Source: Papilionanthe hookeriana x Papilionanthe teres | Lineage: Eukaryota > Streptophyta > Magnoliopsida > Asparagales > Orchidaceae | Direction: 5' to 3' | DNA: 64,000 bases | Assembly: GCA_022702705.1 (NCBI GenBank) | Contig: CM040428.1 | Span: 97,164,805 to 97,228,804, forward strand | Shown here: one piece after another, positions 12,159-25,193 of the stretch | How positions within the stretch are numbered: the stretch's first letter is position 1 | Layout of the letters: each line of letters starts with the position of its first letter | Program-made: the position numbers and the translations under genes | Notes under the pieces: generated by a model | Told to the model about the DNA's origin: nothing | Databases searched by the model: none | The model's input: the letters and a program-made list of their open reading frames with translations, nothing else

Positions 12159-14162
12159 GAAGCTGTCAGCATAATTTTAAGTTATGTGTTCTGAAAAGGG
12201 GTCGTCTACAGAAGTTGTCGGTGAATTTTTTAGATTTTAAATTTAATTTAAATATATATATATATATAATTTGAAAGTAGCATTTAATTTTGAAAATAAT
12301 TTTATGTTTGAAAATTTTAAGATATGAAATTAAACCGATCTCACATCCCAAATAGTTTATATAAACGAGCACCACACCACAAACCGTGTATCTATCCCGA
12401 AGAACAGACACACTGCTTGATGATGAGGCTCGGTTAAATAAACTAGAAGATTTATGACATCCTTTTAGTCTGCGAACCAGTTTTATAAGCTGACAAGTTT
12501 AAGGTTTCAAAGGATTGAATTTTGGAAATTTCAATAGGGATTAGCTCAAATTCAGAACAGTTTATTTTAAGAATCCAAAGAAAAAGAAGTAGGAAAAGCT
12601 GAGGATCCAAGAAGAATCTTGACAACTTCCCAAACTATCCTATTGTTTGGTTTAGATTTGGGAGTTTATTTAATGTTGTAATCCTGCCAATTTTATTTAT
12701 TTAGGTCTTATATTTGTATGATATAATCACACAAATAGCCTTGAAGATGTGATGGATTATGTCGTACCAAACGACCACCTCGGAGTCCTAAGACCGGTTA
12801 GGACTTAATTTACATGACATGATCATGCAAATGCCTAACAAAGAGTTGAAGATTTGTGTTGCACTAGGCAAACTACCTCGAAGTCCTACGGCTTGGTTAT
12901 TTAATTCTAAGAAAGGTTTAGCTGGTGTAGATCCGAGTTTTCCTGATGACGATGGTCGTGCTGCCCACAATGCTCCGAGCTCCTTGTTGTTGTAGAGGTT
13001 TAGTTGTAGAAGGTGAAAATCAAGAGATGAGAAAAGTGTTTTGGTTTAGAAATCTTAAAGTCCAAATATTTTTAATATTTTAATTAAAATAAATCTTAAA
13101 GTTATTTAAACAAACCCGATTAAGATCCCACGGTTCCGTCATCCCGGCACCGTTATTTTCATCGAATTCACTTAGTCCGGATGAATTTGCTAAACTCAAC
13201 TGAATGAGTTCCACACTTTCATTTAAACCGTGGGAAATCCCGTTATCAACACGTGGGTTACATCATCCGAGGTATTCTCGATCATTCAACGAGATGTTTT
13301 AATTTAGTTATAATTGTAGTTTTGTTGTTCTGTTTGTGATTAAATTTTGAGTTATTTTATATTTTGGAATTTTGTGGCATTGAATTTTATCTTGTGGTGA
13401 CTTTTAATTTATTTTTGGTTTCAGTTCAAGGACTATCCTAAAGGTTTCAGTTTTCATGCAACAATCTTGTTTATCATGCAAGAAAAAGTAAAGTATAATG
13501 CATGTAAGTAAATTGCAACAAAGTAAATTGCTATGAAATAAAAGCGTACCTGGAGGGTCTTCCCGTCATCCCAAGCTGCACTTAAAACACATGTTAAGGC
13601 ATTTAAATATTTCAACAAGTACCTAGGTAAAGCTAAGGGAAGGGTTTTGGTTGTCTACCAAATCCTACTCCTATCACAAGTCAATTCCTATGACGTCTAG
13701 GTTCTTATGTTTTGTTTAAGGATGATTTTCTTCATCAAAGAACAATTAAATTCAATTTTTCTTCTAAAACATCCCGTCATATTGAGGAAGTGCTTAGGAC
13801 GAGTCCTAAACATCTTTTCAATACTTCCGAGATTATTTTGAGTCCAAGTAAATTTAGTTGCACGGGTGAATTAATCATCCAGGAGTTTAGTTAAGCTTTG
13901 TCTCTTGCTCGGTGAACTTGGGTATTTGATTACTCGATGAATTAAGTGACATCTCACTTAATACTCTATTTAAGAGTTATAATAATTAAAGCCTTTAAGG
14001 GCAAGTTGGTTTATTGAGAATTTTAATCATTCTTAATTTGAAGTTTGAGTTACTAGTTTAAAGTGATTTAGTTTAATTATGAGGTTTTAATTAATAATTT
14101 TAAGTTTGGAATAGTGTTCAAATTATTTTTGGTTTAAATCTTTATACTTTAGGTGATCTTAA

Positions 14163-14400
14163 TATTTTAAATTTGTTTTACTTTTATTATTGAATGATAT
14201 TAACTTAATTTAATTTAAATTTGATTTAATTTAATTTAATTTAATTTGATTTAATTTAATTTAATTTAATTTAATTTAATTTAAATATTTTTTTAACTTA
14301 GCTTAACTTAATTGTTAAAATGTTAATTTAATTTAATTTTAATTTTAATTTAATTTTTACTTAAATTAATTTAATTAATTTAATTTAATTATTTTTATTA
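14163..14400. repeat. TTTAA-rich array in LTR C
   Basis: Imperfect (taattt)n / (tttaa)n low-complexity sequence inside the R/U5 part. The homologous array in LTR D (54724-55250) is about twice as long, and this expansion explains part of the LTR length difference. Confidence 0.9.
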
Positions 14401-16199
14401 AACTATTTAATATTTTGAACTTTTTCTTTAATTTAAGGGTTATTTATTTTTTTTAAATTTTTAATTTACTTAGTTTGGATTATCATTTTAATCTTAATTA
14501 AAAGTTAAATATTATTGAAGTGATTTATTTAGGGATCTTTTATTAAAGGATTAATATCTTCTCAAATTATATCCTTATTTATAATAATTCAAATTTTTAT
14601 TATTCTTCCAAAAAATTTAAATTGTTTAAATAATTAAAGTTTCATTTTTTATTAAAAGTGACTAATGGGTTCCTACCCACTTAATTTCCCAAAGTTTCAA
14701 TCCTGAAAGAAAGATAAAATCAAATATTTTACCCTCCATTTTAATTAAATCTAAAATTTTAATAAAGGGGTTTAAATTCTTTAATTACCTTTATGCCCTT
14801 TTAGGCTTATTTATTTCATAACTCACTAAATTGAGTTCAAATGAACTTGAAATTTTTATGTCACTTCCCTCACATGTCAATTAAGATACTAGAGGAAAAA
14901 ATGTGATTTTCTGAATTTAATTTATTTATATAATTATTTTTAATGAAAAATAGGGATCTACAAGGAAAATTCAACAACATGATCAAGGAAAGGTTTCTGT
15001 CCTTAAGAAAATTATGAGATGTTCATAATGACCAGAGGACCACTTGGACCAATTTTGGTGATTTTTTGAACTATATTTTATTTATTATAATTATTTTGAG
15101 TTTTAGAGTTTTTATTAATTGTAAAAAAAAATTAAAGTTGAAAAATGGATTTTATATTTTTCATAAAACTTTCTAATCTCAAGGAGTTCAGAGAAATAAA
15201 TTTTACAATTTTCTGATTTTTCTTTGATTTATTGGAATTAATTTAGTGAAAAGGTTGGAAAATACATTTTTTTAATATTAAAAGTTGTTTTAAGCATTTG
15301 AAATTCAATATCTTTACTTTGAGACTTGGGAAAAATATTTGGTTTATTCCTAAGTGATTAGTAGTCAAAATATGAAATTTTTATGATTTTTAATATTTTT
15401 ATTATTTTTATTATTTTTTAATTATGTAAAATATTAAAATATGATTAAAAATAAAAAATTTTAGAAAATTCCAATTTTAATTTTATAGACTTCTCTGATA
15501 TCAAAGAGCCCACAAAACCAATTTGATGAATTTTTGAAATGTATTTCTGGAGTTATGAATTTTTAAAAATTTAATTTTGGTTATGTGACTTAATTAATTC
15601 ATTTAGTGGGGCTAAACATTTCCAATTGATATCAAATTTTTATATGAGGTTCCTCTGATCCTAAAGATTAGTGGAGAATTATTTCCAAGTTATTTTGATG
15701 TGTGGTTAATCCTAATTAATTAAAATTCCATTTTAAGGTTTAGGCCAAATTAGAGTTTGTTTTATTGATATAAATCATGAGATAATTTTCTAATGTTTCT
15801 CTGGTCAAAGGGAACATACTCTAATTTTTCTATATTTTTCTAAGTAACATGGTAATTTTTATAATTATTATAGGAAAACTAAAGCACAATATTGAAAAAT
15901 AGATATCTAATCATGAAAATATTTCTTGACTTTGGAAAAATTAGGAAAGATCAACCATTATGCATAGAATAACATATAAAAATTTCAAGTTATGGTGAAG
16001 CTCCTACATGCATGAAGAATTAAAATATTGAAAACACTATTTAATTAATTAAAAATAAAATATGCATTAAACAAATATAAAATTATTTTCACATTATTCT
16101 CCTTGTTTTTATGAGAAAGTGGGTATTTTTATTTTATTTTTTGGAGTTTTCTAGGCAAATTTATGATTTTTTGATGTTTTGTGTCAAAAATAAATCCAA

Positions 16200-16390
16200 A
16201 AAATCCATTTCCCGCTCAATCCAAGTGCCGCTCTCCTATTGGCCAACGTGGTTCTGTATGGCGCCTGTTCATGGATGAAGATCTGTCCGACTGCATCAGG
16301 GCCGTCCGTCAGATACACGCCTGATCGGATGGCTGCTACTCCTCTCTCCTAGTGCTATTCACCCAAAACCGTCCACCTTCAAACCTTGAT
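16200..16390. other. GC-rich island in LTR C
   Basis: A sharply GC-richer block in an otherwise AT-rich LTR, with its counterpart at 19236-19450 in E and 57046-57262 in D. The three are clearly related at their right ends (gagccgtcca, cctaagatct). C is the most diverged. No conserved reading frame is seen across the copies, so I read it as a non-coding element of the LTR transcript. Confidence 0.7.
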
Positions 16391-16684
16391 ATCTCACTCG
16401 TTTCTCAACGAAATTGAATGAATATTTTTTTTTAAAATGATCATCTAATCGAGTAACACACATCTATATGGTGATGATAAACTTAAAGCATGTGAATATT
16501 TACAGAAATTTAAAATAAGCTCGATTGGAGGAGACAAAAATTGATATCTTCGTCCAAGAGGTGAGGCCTCAATTGGAAATGGTTTGATTAAGCTTAGAAA
16601 TGCTTGGAGAAGCTTTGGGAACAATTTGTCAAGGTCTCCCCAAGGTAAATCTTGCATCTCCTCCTCTTGGCCATGGAGGTGGGG

Positions 16685-16692
16685 TTTAAATA
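16685..16692 (-). promoter_or_regulatory. TATA box of LTR C
   Basis: The minus strand reads TATTTAAA. The same box, with the flanking block CTCCACC..CTCTCGGCC on its sense-downstream side, occurs in LTR E (20030-20037) and LTR D (57843-57850). Conservation within diverged LTRs supports a core promoter; transcription has not been shown. Confidence 0.7.
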
Positions 16693-18797
16693 AGGAAGGT
16701 TATGGTGGAGCTTTGGGTGGCCATGGGGGTTGATTAGTGGGTTCAAAATATGTGTTTAGGTGTAGGGGAGGTCAGAGTTTGATTTTGGTGCAATCAATTT
16801 GGGATTGCCATGTGTAAAGTCAAGGATTTAAATGGCATGGGTGTAAGGAGCATTTTTGGTCCAATTTGGGTCAATTCATGGTTTTGGCTTAGTTCACTCA
16901 CCAAGGCTTGATTTGGGCTGATGTGAGATCATTTGGGTCAGCCTCACATGTGTGGTGAAGTCCTCATCCAAGGTGAGGTGGCCAATTTTGGTTAAAGTGT
17001 ATCATTGATGGGGTTAAAAAAGGTTTAGTGAAGGCTTAGGAAAGGCTCCCCTCTTCTTGCCATAAGTGGCATGGTGAGGTGGAAAGGGTTCCCCATGGCT
17101 TGAATATGGCTTATGCATGGCTCCATGGCTTAATTTGGCTTGCTCATGGCTTGGGAAAAGGTTGGCTCACTTGCATGGAAAAGGGTTATTTGGAATTTTG
17201 AAAACTTTGGATTCCTTTGATGGGATTTGTCATGATGCTACAAATGGGTTGATTTCATGAAGGTTTAAGACTTTGGTCAAATAGGATTATCAAAGGAATG
17301 ATGAAGAAAAGGTTTCATGTGGGCTTGGGGATGGATTTTGGGCTTTTGAATTTGATAGAAAGTGGGCTTTTAAAGGCTTTATGGAAGTGGGCTTTTAAGT
17401 TTGAAAACAAATTGGTGGATGGAGATTTTGTGAAAGATTAGGCTAAACAAATGTTGGGTTTATTTTAGGAGTGTGGCATGAGTGATTTGGAGAAGGTTTG
17501 GTGTCATTTGAAATTGAAATAGGTTTAATTTGGGCCTTTTTGGTAATGGGGCCTAAAATGGGTCAAATTGGGCTAACTTTGGCTATCTTGGGTTAATGTT
17601 GGTTTAAGGTTGGATTTGATGTAAAATTAATGTTGATAAATGTTTAGGGGAGTGTTTTAAAGAGTTTTCAACTTTAGTTGGGCTTTGATTTTGGGATATG
17701 GGCCTATTTGGGTTAGGTTTGGGTTTAGGCCAATTTAGGGGATTTAGGCTGCAAATTGAAATTGGAACCAAATGTTAATTAAGTTGGGCTTGGATTTGGT
17801 CTAGATTGATATTAGGGATATGTAATTGAAGTTTAGAATTGAATTGGACCAAAATTGAGGTCAATTGGGGTGGTTTGGTTTGACATTGGGCTCACTTTAG
17901 GTTTAAAATGGATCAAATTGGGGATTTTGGTAAAAGTGGGTTAAATTGACAAAAGTGGCTTATAATATAGTTGAATAAAATGAAATTAGGAATATTTGGG
18001 ATTTTTTGGAATTTTTTGGGAATTTTTAGAATTTATGGAATTTTAGCTAAGAAGGGCATTTTGGGTATTTGGAGGGTATTGGGGGTATTTTTGGAAATTT
18101 TGGTATATTTGGCTATGTATGATCAATTTGAGTGGGGGGAAATGTTTAGGATTGATTTTGAGGAATTTTGGGTAATTTAGGTGATTTTGCAAATTTTGGG
18201 TAGTTTCAAGGGCATTTGGTAGGTTTAGTGGGTGTAGGGCCCTGGGGGTCAAAAATTGAAATTTTAGAAAAATGAAGATTGATCAAATTTGAGTAGAATG
18301 GAATCAATTTGGTTGAGCCATGAAGCCATATCAAGCCCATAAGAGCCATGAAGCCATATCAAGCCCATAAGAGCCATGAGAGGACTCATTTGAGGCATTC
18401 ACTATGTTGTTCCTAACCCTCTTAGCCAAGGGCCTAGGGGTTAAGGTCCATCCATATGAATTACCTACATGAGTCAGGAAGTCAAGCTAGGTATTAGTAG
18501 TTTTAGGATTTGGAATGTGTGTGAAAGTGTAATGTGTGCGGGTCAACCCTCACTGCACCGGGCCACCTGTGGTAGTCCTAAGGCCAAAGAGTCTTATAGG
18601 GAACTCATCCTTTAAACCTCCACATTTGATCTTAACCCTCCAAGTGAATTAGGGGTTTACAATCAGGCATGTGGGGTTTGCAGGGAATTAATAGGTGTTT
18701 AAATTTCTAAATGGCGGGTGCCATCTCTAATCCTTTAGGATAGTCAAAGGGAAAGCCTAAGGCTAGATCCTAAGTACTAAGGAGAGAGAAGAGAAAA

Positions 18798-18818
18798 GAC
18801 CTCATCAAAAATGAGGTC
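18798..18818. other. Terminal hairpin of LTR C
   Basis: Perfect inverted repeat gacctcat-caaaa-atgaggtc ending four bases before the LTR tip. Identical copies are at 1325-1345, 22372-22392 and 60196-60216. Confidence 0.85.
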
Positions 18819-18822
18819 AACA

Positions 18823-21800
18823 TACCTCCCTAAATTTTCCTAGAATTTTCTAAGCAAAATGCTAATTACTGGAATTAAAATATCAAAACAGGTGCAAAAA
18901 TTTGGAAAATCAATAACTTACCATAGATTTGGCCCCTGACCTTGGAAAATTCAGGGAATGTTCCCAAGATCAGAGGCTACAAAAGCCCTATGGTCTCATG
19001 CCATGGTGAATTGTCTATTGAAATGGAGAATTAAAACATTGAAATGAGTAAATAATTAATTAAAAATAAAATATTCATCAAATTAACTCAATTCTTTTTC
19101 CACATTGTTCTCCTCTATTCACTGAGCAAGAGTGTATTTTTAGTTTATCTTTATGATTTTTCTATGCAAAGTTAGAGATTTTTCAATTTCTGGGTATTTA
19201 AATAAATAGAAAATAGCCTATTTATCTATTTATCCAGCGCGGCGCTGACTCAACCTCGGCGGATCCGAAAGCCCACGCGGCGCACTCCCATTCGACGCTG
19301 CCATCTGACTCGGATTCCACGCGGCCCGCGGTCTCGCTTCATCCTTCAATCCGGCGTAATCTGGGTCGTCCGCTCGATACATGTGCGATCGGACGACGCC
19401 TGGTCATCGTCTACGACTAGTGTGTCCCGTGAGCCGTCCACACTAAAACCCTAAGATCTCTCTCATTTCTCAACGGATTTTCGTGTTCTTATGCTCTATG
19501 GATTCATCTTGAGGAGACAAACACATCCATATGGTTTATATGCTATGAAATTAAGTCAAACAAAACAGAGAATCGCTGGAAGCTCGGGAGGAAGAAGGGG
19601 TCCATACATTGGCTCTGAGAAGTGAAGCTTCAATCAGAGAGTTGTGGCACCTTCGATTATACCCAAGGAAGCTCCAGATGAAGTCTCTAGCTCTGGGGAA
19701 TTGCCTAGGTATGAAAGTGACCAAGGTTGATTTCAAAGCTTGGCCGATAGAGAGGATGGCTAGCCTAGTGAGGGGGCTTTCACTGGGGAACTCTTTCTCT
19801 AGATCCTGTGCAGGTGTGGGTGAGTTTAATTTGATTTTGGTGGAGGTTTCAGAGTTGTCCTGGTTTTTGGGTGGATTTTTTACTGAGAAATTGAGCTCTG
19901 TTAATGGGGATTAGGGCAAAGGAACACTGGGAATCAATTGCTCTAGGTTAGGAGAAGGTCCTGGAGCAATTTTGGCAGAGTTTTGTTAAGCTCTGGTTCA
20001 TCACCTTTTCTGGCCGAGAGGTGGTGGAGTTTAAATAGAGCTAGCTGGAGGGCTTCCCGGGGGGAGTTAGGGCTTGGGATCAGCTGCTCTATGCAAGGGA
20101 AGAACAGCCATGGAGTCCAATTGAGTTGGGAAAGCTCAGCCAAGTGAATTTGAATTTTTGAATCCAAATAAAGCTCTCGACCATGGCGTTTTCTGGCGAC
20201 CCAGGTGGCTGGTCGACGGGGTCAGGTCACCATCTTGACTCAGTGAGTCCAGGGATTAAGTTTTGTGAAAGCAATGGGGGTTAGCCATGTGTAAAGTAAT
20301 TGATTTCAGTGGTATGGGTAGAGGGCTATTTTGGGTTCAAATGTCTCCAAGTCATGGATTTGGGTTTGGTGCACCCACCAAGGGGCTTTGGGTGCTGTGG
20401 GGGTCAGGTAAGTTAGCTAGCTTAGTGGGGAGAAGTCACCATCTAAGCATATTTAAGTTTAAGCATGGTTTTGGGGAAGCATGAAAAGGTTTAATCACTC
20501 TTAAGGGAATCATTAAAGGACTCCCTCCTTTTGCCCAATATGGTATGGTCACATTAACACCACTCACATGCTTGCATGGGGCTTAAGGATGGCTTCATGG
20601 CTAGCCTATGGCTTGCCCATGGCTTGGCTCAATTTCATGAAAATGGATTTTGGGATTTTGGATGGATTTAGGGGAAATTGGCATGAGGCTTGATTTGGAA
20701 TTATTTGATTATTGATTTAGGACTTAGGGATGATTTCAATTAAAAGGATGATGATGGCAATTTCACATGGGCTTTAGAATAAATTTTGGACTTTTTAAAC
20801 TTTGGTAAAAATGGGCTTTTAAAGGCTTTATGGAAGTGGGCTTTTAGATTTTAAAATGGGCTTTTGGATGAAAGTTTTGTGAAGGACCATGCCAAATAAA
20901 TGTTGGGTTTAGTTTAGGGATGTATCATGAGTGATTTGGAAAAGGTTTGGTGTCATTTGAAGTTGAAATGGGTTCAATTTGGGCCTTTTTGATAATGGGT
21001 TCAAAATGGATCAAATTGGGCCAACTTGGGCTAAGGTTGGGCCAATGTTGGGTTTGATGTAAAATTAATGTTAAAAAATGTTTATCGGGGTGTGACAAGG
21101 AGTTTTCAACTTTGGATGGGCTTTGGTTTTGGGATTTGGGCCTATTTGGGTTAGGTTTGGGTTTAGGCCAATTTAGGGGATTTTGGTTTTGGGTTAGGTT
21201 TGGGTGAAGTTTGGGTTCAAATTTTGGGCAAATAAAGTTAGTGTTTTGTTTTTGGGGGTGTTAGGAAGGTTTAGCAAAATATTTAGGGTTAATTGGAGTT
21301 AAGTTGGGTTGGTTTGGGCTAAGTTTAGGTCATGGGCCAAAATTGGGTTTTAAGGTTCAAATTGAAATTGGATCCACATGTTGATGAACTTAGGTTTGGG
21401 TTTGGTCTAAATTGATATTGGGGATATTGAATTGAAGTTTAGAATTGAATTGGATCAAAATTGAGGTCAATTGGAGTGGTTTGGTGGGACATTGGGTTCA
21501 CTTAGGTTAAAAATAGGCCAAATTGGGGGTTTTGGTAAAAGTAGGTTAAATTGGCAAAATTGGCTTCTGTTGTAGTTGAATAAAATGAAATTGGAAATAT
21601 TTGGGATTTTTTGGAATTTTCTGGGAATTTTTTGGATTTTTGGGCTAAAAGGGTATTTTTGGGTATTTGGATGGTATTGAGGGGTATTTTTGGAAACTTT
21701 TGGTGTATTTGGTCATGGATGATAAATTTGAGTGGGGGGGAATGTTTAGGATTAATTTTTGAGGAATTTTGGGTAATTTAGGCAATTTTGCAAATTTTGG

Positions 21801-22396
21801 GCAATTTCAAGGGCATTTGGTAGCTTTGGTGGGTTTAGGATCCCGGGGGTCAAAAATTGAAATTTGGGGAAAATGAAGATTGATCAAGTGTGAGTGAAAT
21901 GAAATCATTTTTGTTGAGCCATGAAACCATATTAAGCTCACAAAATCCATAATAGGACTCATTTTAGGCACTCAATATGTTGTTCATATCCCTCTTAGCC
22001 AGGGGCCTAGGGATCAAGGTCCATCCATATGAGTTACCTACATGAGTCAAGGAGTCAAATTGGTTAAAGGTAGTTTCAGGGTTTGGAATGTGTGTGAGGG
22101 AGTGTGGTGTGTGCAAGCTTGCCCTCACCAAACCAGGCCACCCAGGGTAAGTCTAAGGCCAAAGAGTCCTATAGGAAACTCATTCTTTAAACCTCCACAT
22201 TTGATTTTAACCCTCTAAGTGGCTTAGGGGTTTACAATCAAACTTGTGGGGTTTGAAGGGGCCAAGGAGTGTTTGAATTTCTAAATGATGGGTCCCATTT
22301 CTAGTCCTCTAAGATAGTCAAGGAGAAGCCCTATGGCTAGATCCTAAGTACTAAGGAGAGAGAAGAGAAAAGACCTCATCAAAAATGAGGTCAACA
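18823..22396 (-). repeat. LTR E: right part of a same-family LTR interrupted by C
   Basis: Continues with LTR sequence equivalent to about 56640-60220 of LTR D and ends with the same tip, tgaggtcaaca, at 22396. It starts in mid-LTR exactly where C's 5' LTR ends, so C inserted into it (probable target bases tacct at 18823-18827). It carries the GC island (19236-19450) and TATA box (20030-20037). Unlike C it retains the ~165-bp segment at about 21186-21350. Whether E is a solo LTR or part of an element cannot be told, because its left part is outside the window. Confidence 0.88.
20030..20037 (-). promoter_or_regulatory. TATA box of LTR E
   Basis: The minus strand reads TATTTAAA within CTATTTAAACTCCACCACCT, matching the boxes of LTRs C and D. 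Confidence 0.7.
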
Positions 22397-23165
22397 GGTT
22401 CAATCCACATTGAACCTAACTCAAGTCAAACATAAGTTTTACCCAACTTGAACTTAAGTCAAAACCCTTAACTTAGGTTCAAACCACATTAAACCTAAAT
22501 CACAACCTTTAACTTAGGATCAACCTAAAGTGAACTTAAATCAAAACCTTTAACTTAGATTCAAACCACATTGAACCTAAACTAAAACCTTTAACTTAAG
22601 ATCAACTCAAAGTTAAACTTAAGTCAAACCTCAACCTTAGGTTCAACTTACATTGAACTTAAAACAAATATCCAAATTAAATTAATCCAAACCAAATCTT
22701 TAGGCCTAACTGACATCAGGACCTAAAACCCTAAGTCTAACCTACATTAGACTTAACCAAATCTCTTTAGGTCCAACAAATAAAAGAAATTAAATATTAA
22801 CTCTAATCTAATTTTAGACTTAGGTTAAAAACTCAAAGAGATTATATTCAAATGACACTGAATCTAATTTTCTAAGTCTAATTTACATTAGACTTAATTT
22901 AAAATCATTAGATTCAAATGACACTGAATCTAAATTCCAAAGTTTAATTTACATTAGACTTAGTTTAAAACCTTTAGAGTCAAATGACATTGAATCTAAA
23001 ACCCCAAATATAATTCATATTAAATTCAACTTGAAATCATTAGACTCTAATGACACTGAATCTACAATTCTCAAGTTTAATTAGATCTTACAATCATTAT
23101 ATCTAAATAACTTGAATCCTTTCTTTAAGTTTAAATTACATTAAACTTCAATAAACAAATCAAAA
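22397..23165. repeat. Degenerate ~41-bp tandem repeats
   Basis: Repeating phrases of the type cctttaacttaggttcaaac followed by cacattgaacctaaa recur about every 41 bases from 22430. They become more diverged to the right (cattagattcaaatgacact and gaatctaa phrases up to ~23165). No ORF. It directly abuts the end of LTR E and may belong to an older, unrecognised element. Confidence 0.7.
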
Positions 23166-24504
23166 CTAGCATATAAAAATCAATCAAAATGATGCATGGA
23201 AAATTTTAATTGGTTAATAAATCGTAAACAACTTAAAATTTTCCAACCTAAAATCTGAAAAGACATTAAAATTTAAATGAAACCTTAATGAAGAAAGATC
23301 ACCAAATGCTACTTGAACCCCAGCATTTGATCTATGAAGATTTCTTGAACGATTCAATCCTGGTTGTTGACAGGAGTCTTCCGGTCCTAGTTTAAAAACC
23401 CTTTAGATTAAGTAGATCAAGGCATCCGACGACCCTGGGATGACAGAGCCATGGACATCTTGATCGGGTTGTCTAAAAATTCAACCAAGTCAATAAAATC
23501 GATATTATTTCTTTTGTAAGAATAACTTTGACACTGTTTTTCTTGCAGGTTGAAGACAAGTTCCATTTTAGATTTACTTTGCATGTTATTAGGATGTGCT
23601 AACTTTGTTTTGAAGGGCGACATTCTGAAGTCGGGACAGTAAACTTCTAAACAAAACAATGACATCAAAAACAAAATAAAACCAAAACCAAAACAACATC
23701 AAAATGATGACATCCAGAATAAAACAAAACCAAAAAATATCAAAACAATGACATTGATAAAATAAAACAAAACAACATTGACAAAATAAAATTAAAATGA
23801 CAAACAATGAAACAAAACCTAAAAATTTAGGATAGTCACAAAACCTTAACTTTTAAGATAGCCACCAAATAAATAACAAACTACGAAACAAAATAATAAT
23901 AAAATGACAAACAATAAAACAAAAAAAATAAAAGTAACTCACATAATAAATGACATTGACAAAATCAAACCTTTAGGGTAATACATGACACTTAGAAATA
24001 TATTACCCCTAGGAATGGACATTGATGTTTCTTTCCTTATTTTTGAATTTCTTAGAAAATAAGTTAACATTAATTATATAAGTTTTCTTAGACAATCCTA
24101 AATGTCTAAGATGTAATGAACTATAGGAGCTTGCTCCTATAGGAGATTTAAGGACTCAGGATAGGTATCATACCTAAAAATCTCTCTTTATCAAAATTTT
24201 ACATGTGATCCTCCTTATATAAAAATTTCTAGAATAAGGCATTCTAGAATTTTCTTTTATAACGATTATCACTGACATTTCTTATTCTACTATTTTCTAT
24301 CTTCTCGGCCCTTATTTTCTTCAAATTTCATAACATCCAAGGATCTTTTACATGATCCTAAGTAATAAGATCTTTTAAAGATTAGGGCAATAAAATGGAC
24401 AAACAGAGTGGTGACTCCAAACAATGACATTAACATCGACATGAGAGAATCTCGACGGCAACGGGCCGACGATGAGCAGACATCCCACAACTCTGGATGC
24501 CACC
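23166..24504. other. AT-rich non-coding sequence, possible remnant of another LTR
   Basis: No gene seen. 23640-23960 is low-complexity (aaaacaatgacat and aaaataaaacaaaa phrases). Near 24408 the plus strand reads tggtgactccaaac, which resembles the first ten bases of a tRNA-Arg primer site (tggcgactcc). The stretch before it could therefore be the end of a further Tat-type LTR, but no second boundary was found. Confidence 0.45.
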
Positions 24505-25193
24505 AACTCTCTTGAACAATTTAAGTAAATTAATGGTCAGACAATCAATATACTTGAAGTTATTCAACTGGTTACTAAAGTTTTTGATGGAGATGAACAG
24601 GCTGCTATTGTCGAACATGTGATGGAAGCACGCAATCATGAACGAGCTGGACATTTGAAAAAGAGAATTTATTCAGAACCCAACAAAAGGATACGTGGTA
24701 AAGGGAGAGTGACTATCCAATATGGATGTTGTTACAACTATGCCTAAGATGGGGATGAGAACATGAACAGGTGGATCCGATGCCTACAATTATCATTCAG
24801 ATTATCAAGCGATTGGTAACCTGGAATATAATGTCATCTAGTTGTATTCCTGATAGTTTTATTATCAATATTTATGAAGAGGGAGATTGCATCCCACCAC
24901 ATATTGATATTGATGAATTTGAAAGATCTGTATGTACATTATCACTACTAAACAGATGCTCTATTATGTTCGAAAGAAAAATACATATTATAGGACCTAG
25001 GGAGTTCTGTAATTACTACCAAATTTCCCATCCACATGGATCAGTTTAGTCTTGCAAGGGAATGGAGCTGATGTAGCCAAACATTGCATACCAAGTGTGA
25101 CAGGCAACGAATTTCGATAACATTGCGAAAAAATGTTTCCTGAAAAGTGCCCTATTGGTTACGAACCTATACCAGAACTTAAAGGACTGTGAC
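24505..25193 (+). pseudogene. AlkB-homolog (ALKBH9/10-type) RNA demethylase, processed pseudogene fragment
   Basis: Resembles plant ALKBH9/ALKBH10 proteins, Fe(II)/2-oxoglutarate dioxygenases that remove methyl groups from m6A in RNA. In order: NGQTINILEVIQ, KVFDGDEQAAIVEHVM, RGKGRVTIQYGCCYNYA (24690-24746), then after a stop and a frameshift VDPMP..IIKRLVTW (from ~24773), NIYEEGDCIPPHID with the iron-binding H-x-D (~24865-24910), and after another frameshift LVLQGNGADVAKHCIP with the second iron-binding His (~25048-25095). After a third frame change comes RQRISITLRK, with the 2-oxoglutarate-binding Arg, then IGYEPIPELKGL and a stop at ~25193. The N-terminal part of the protein is missing. 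The domain runs without introns, although plant relatives are split into several exons. That and an A-rich stretch near 25445 suggest a reverse-transcribed copy. It cannot encode an active enzyme. Confidence 0.82.

Larger units (their letters stand above)
1..18822 (-). mobile_element. Tat/Ogre-like LTR retrotransposon C (left end outside window)
   Basis: Decayed Ty3/gypsy element read on the minus strand: 5' LTR 12164-18822, primer site 12141-12158, ORF1-gag, protease, RT, RNase H, second RNase H, integrase, 3' UTR with minisatellite, and the inner end of the 3' LTR at 1-1349. The two LTR parts pair because both lack the same ~165-bp segment that other family members keep, and they differ at only 3 of the first 110 aligned bases (1-110 against 17429 onward). 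The tRNA-Arg-type primer site, the leader ORF and the dual RNase H place it in the Tat/Ogre branch. Every coding domain has stops or frameshifts, so it is non-autonomous today. It is inserted into LTR E of the same family. Confidence 0.93.
12164..18822 (-). repeat. 5' LTR of element C (6.66 kb)
   Basis: Bounded by TG...CA: the plus strand begins tgtcagcata at 12164 and ends ggtcaaca at 18822. It aligns along its whole length to LTR D (52601-60220), and its right part aligns to LTR E. In sense orientation: GT/AC-skewed U3 (18822 to ~16700), TATA box at 16685-16692, a GC-rich block (16200-16390), then AT-rich R/U5 with a TTTAA array, and the primer-site end at 12164. It lacks ~165 bp found in E (about 21186-21350) and D (about 58996-59165). 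The small ORFs inside are not conserved between copies. Confidence 0.93.

Noticed and set aside
18823..22396. E taken as the 5' LTR partner of 1-1349
   Set aside because: E keeps the ~165-bp U3 segment that both 1-1349 and 12164-18822 lack, so the latter two are the pair.
24505..25193. Functional ALKBH gene
   Set aside because: In-frame stop after CCYNYA and at least three frame changes within the catalytic domain; no N-terminal exons.
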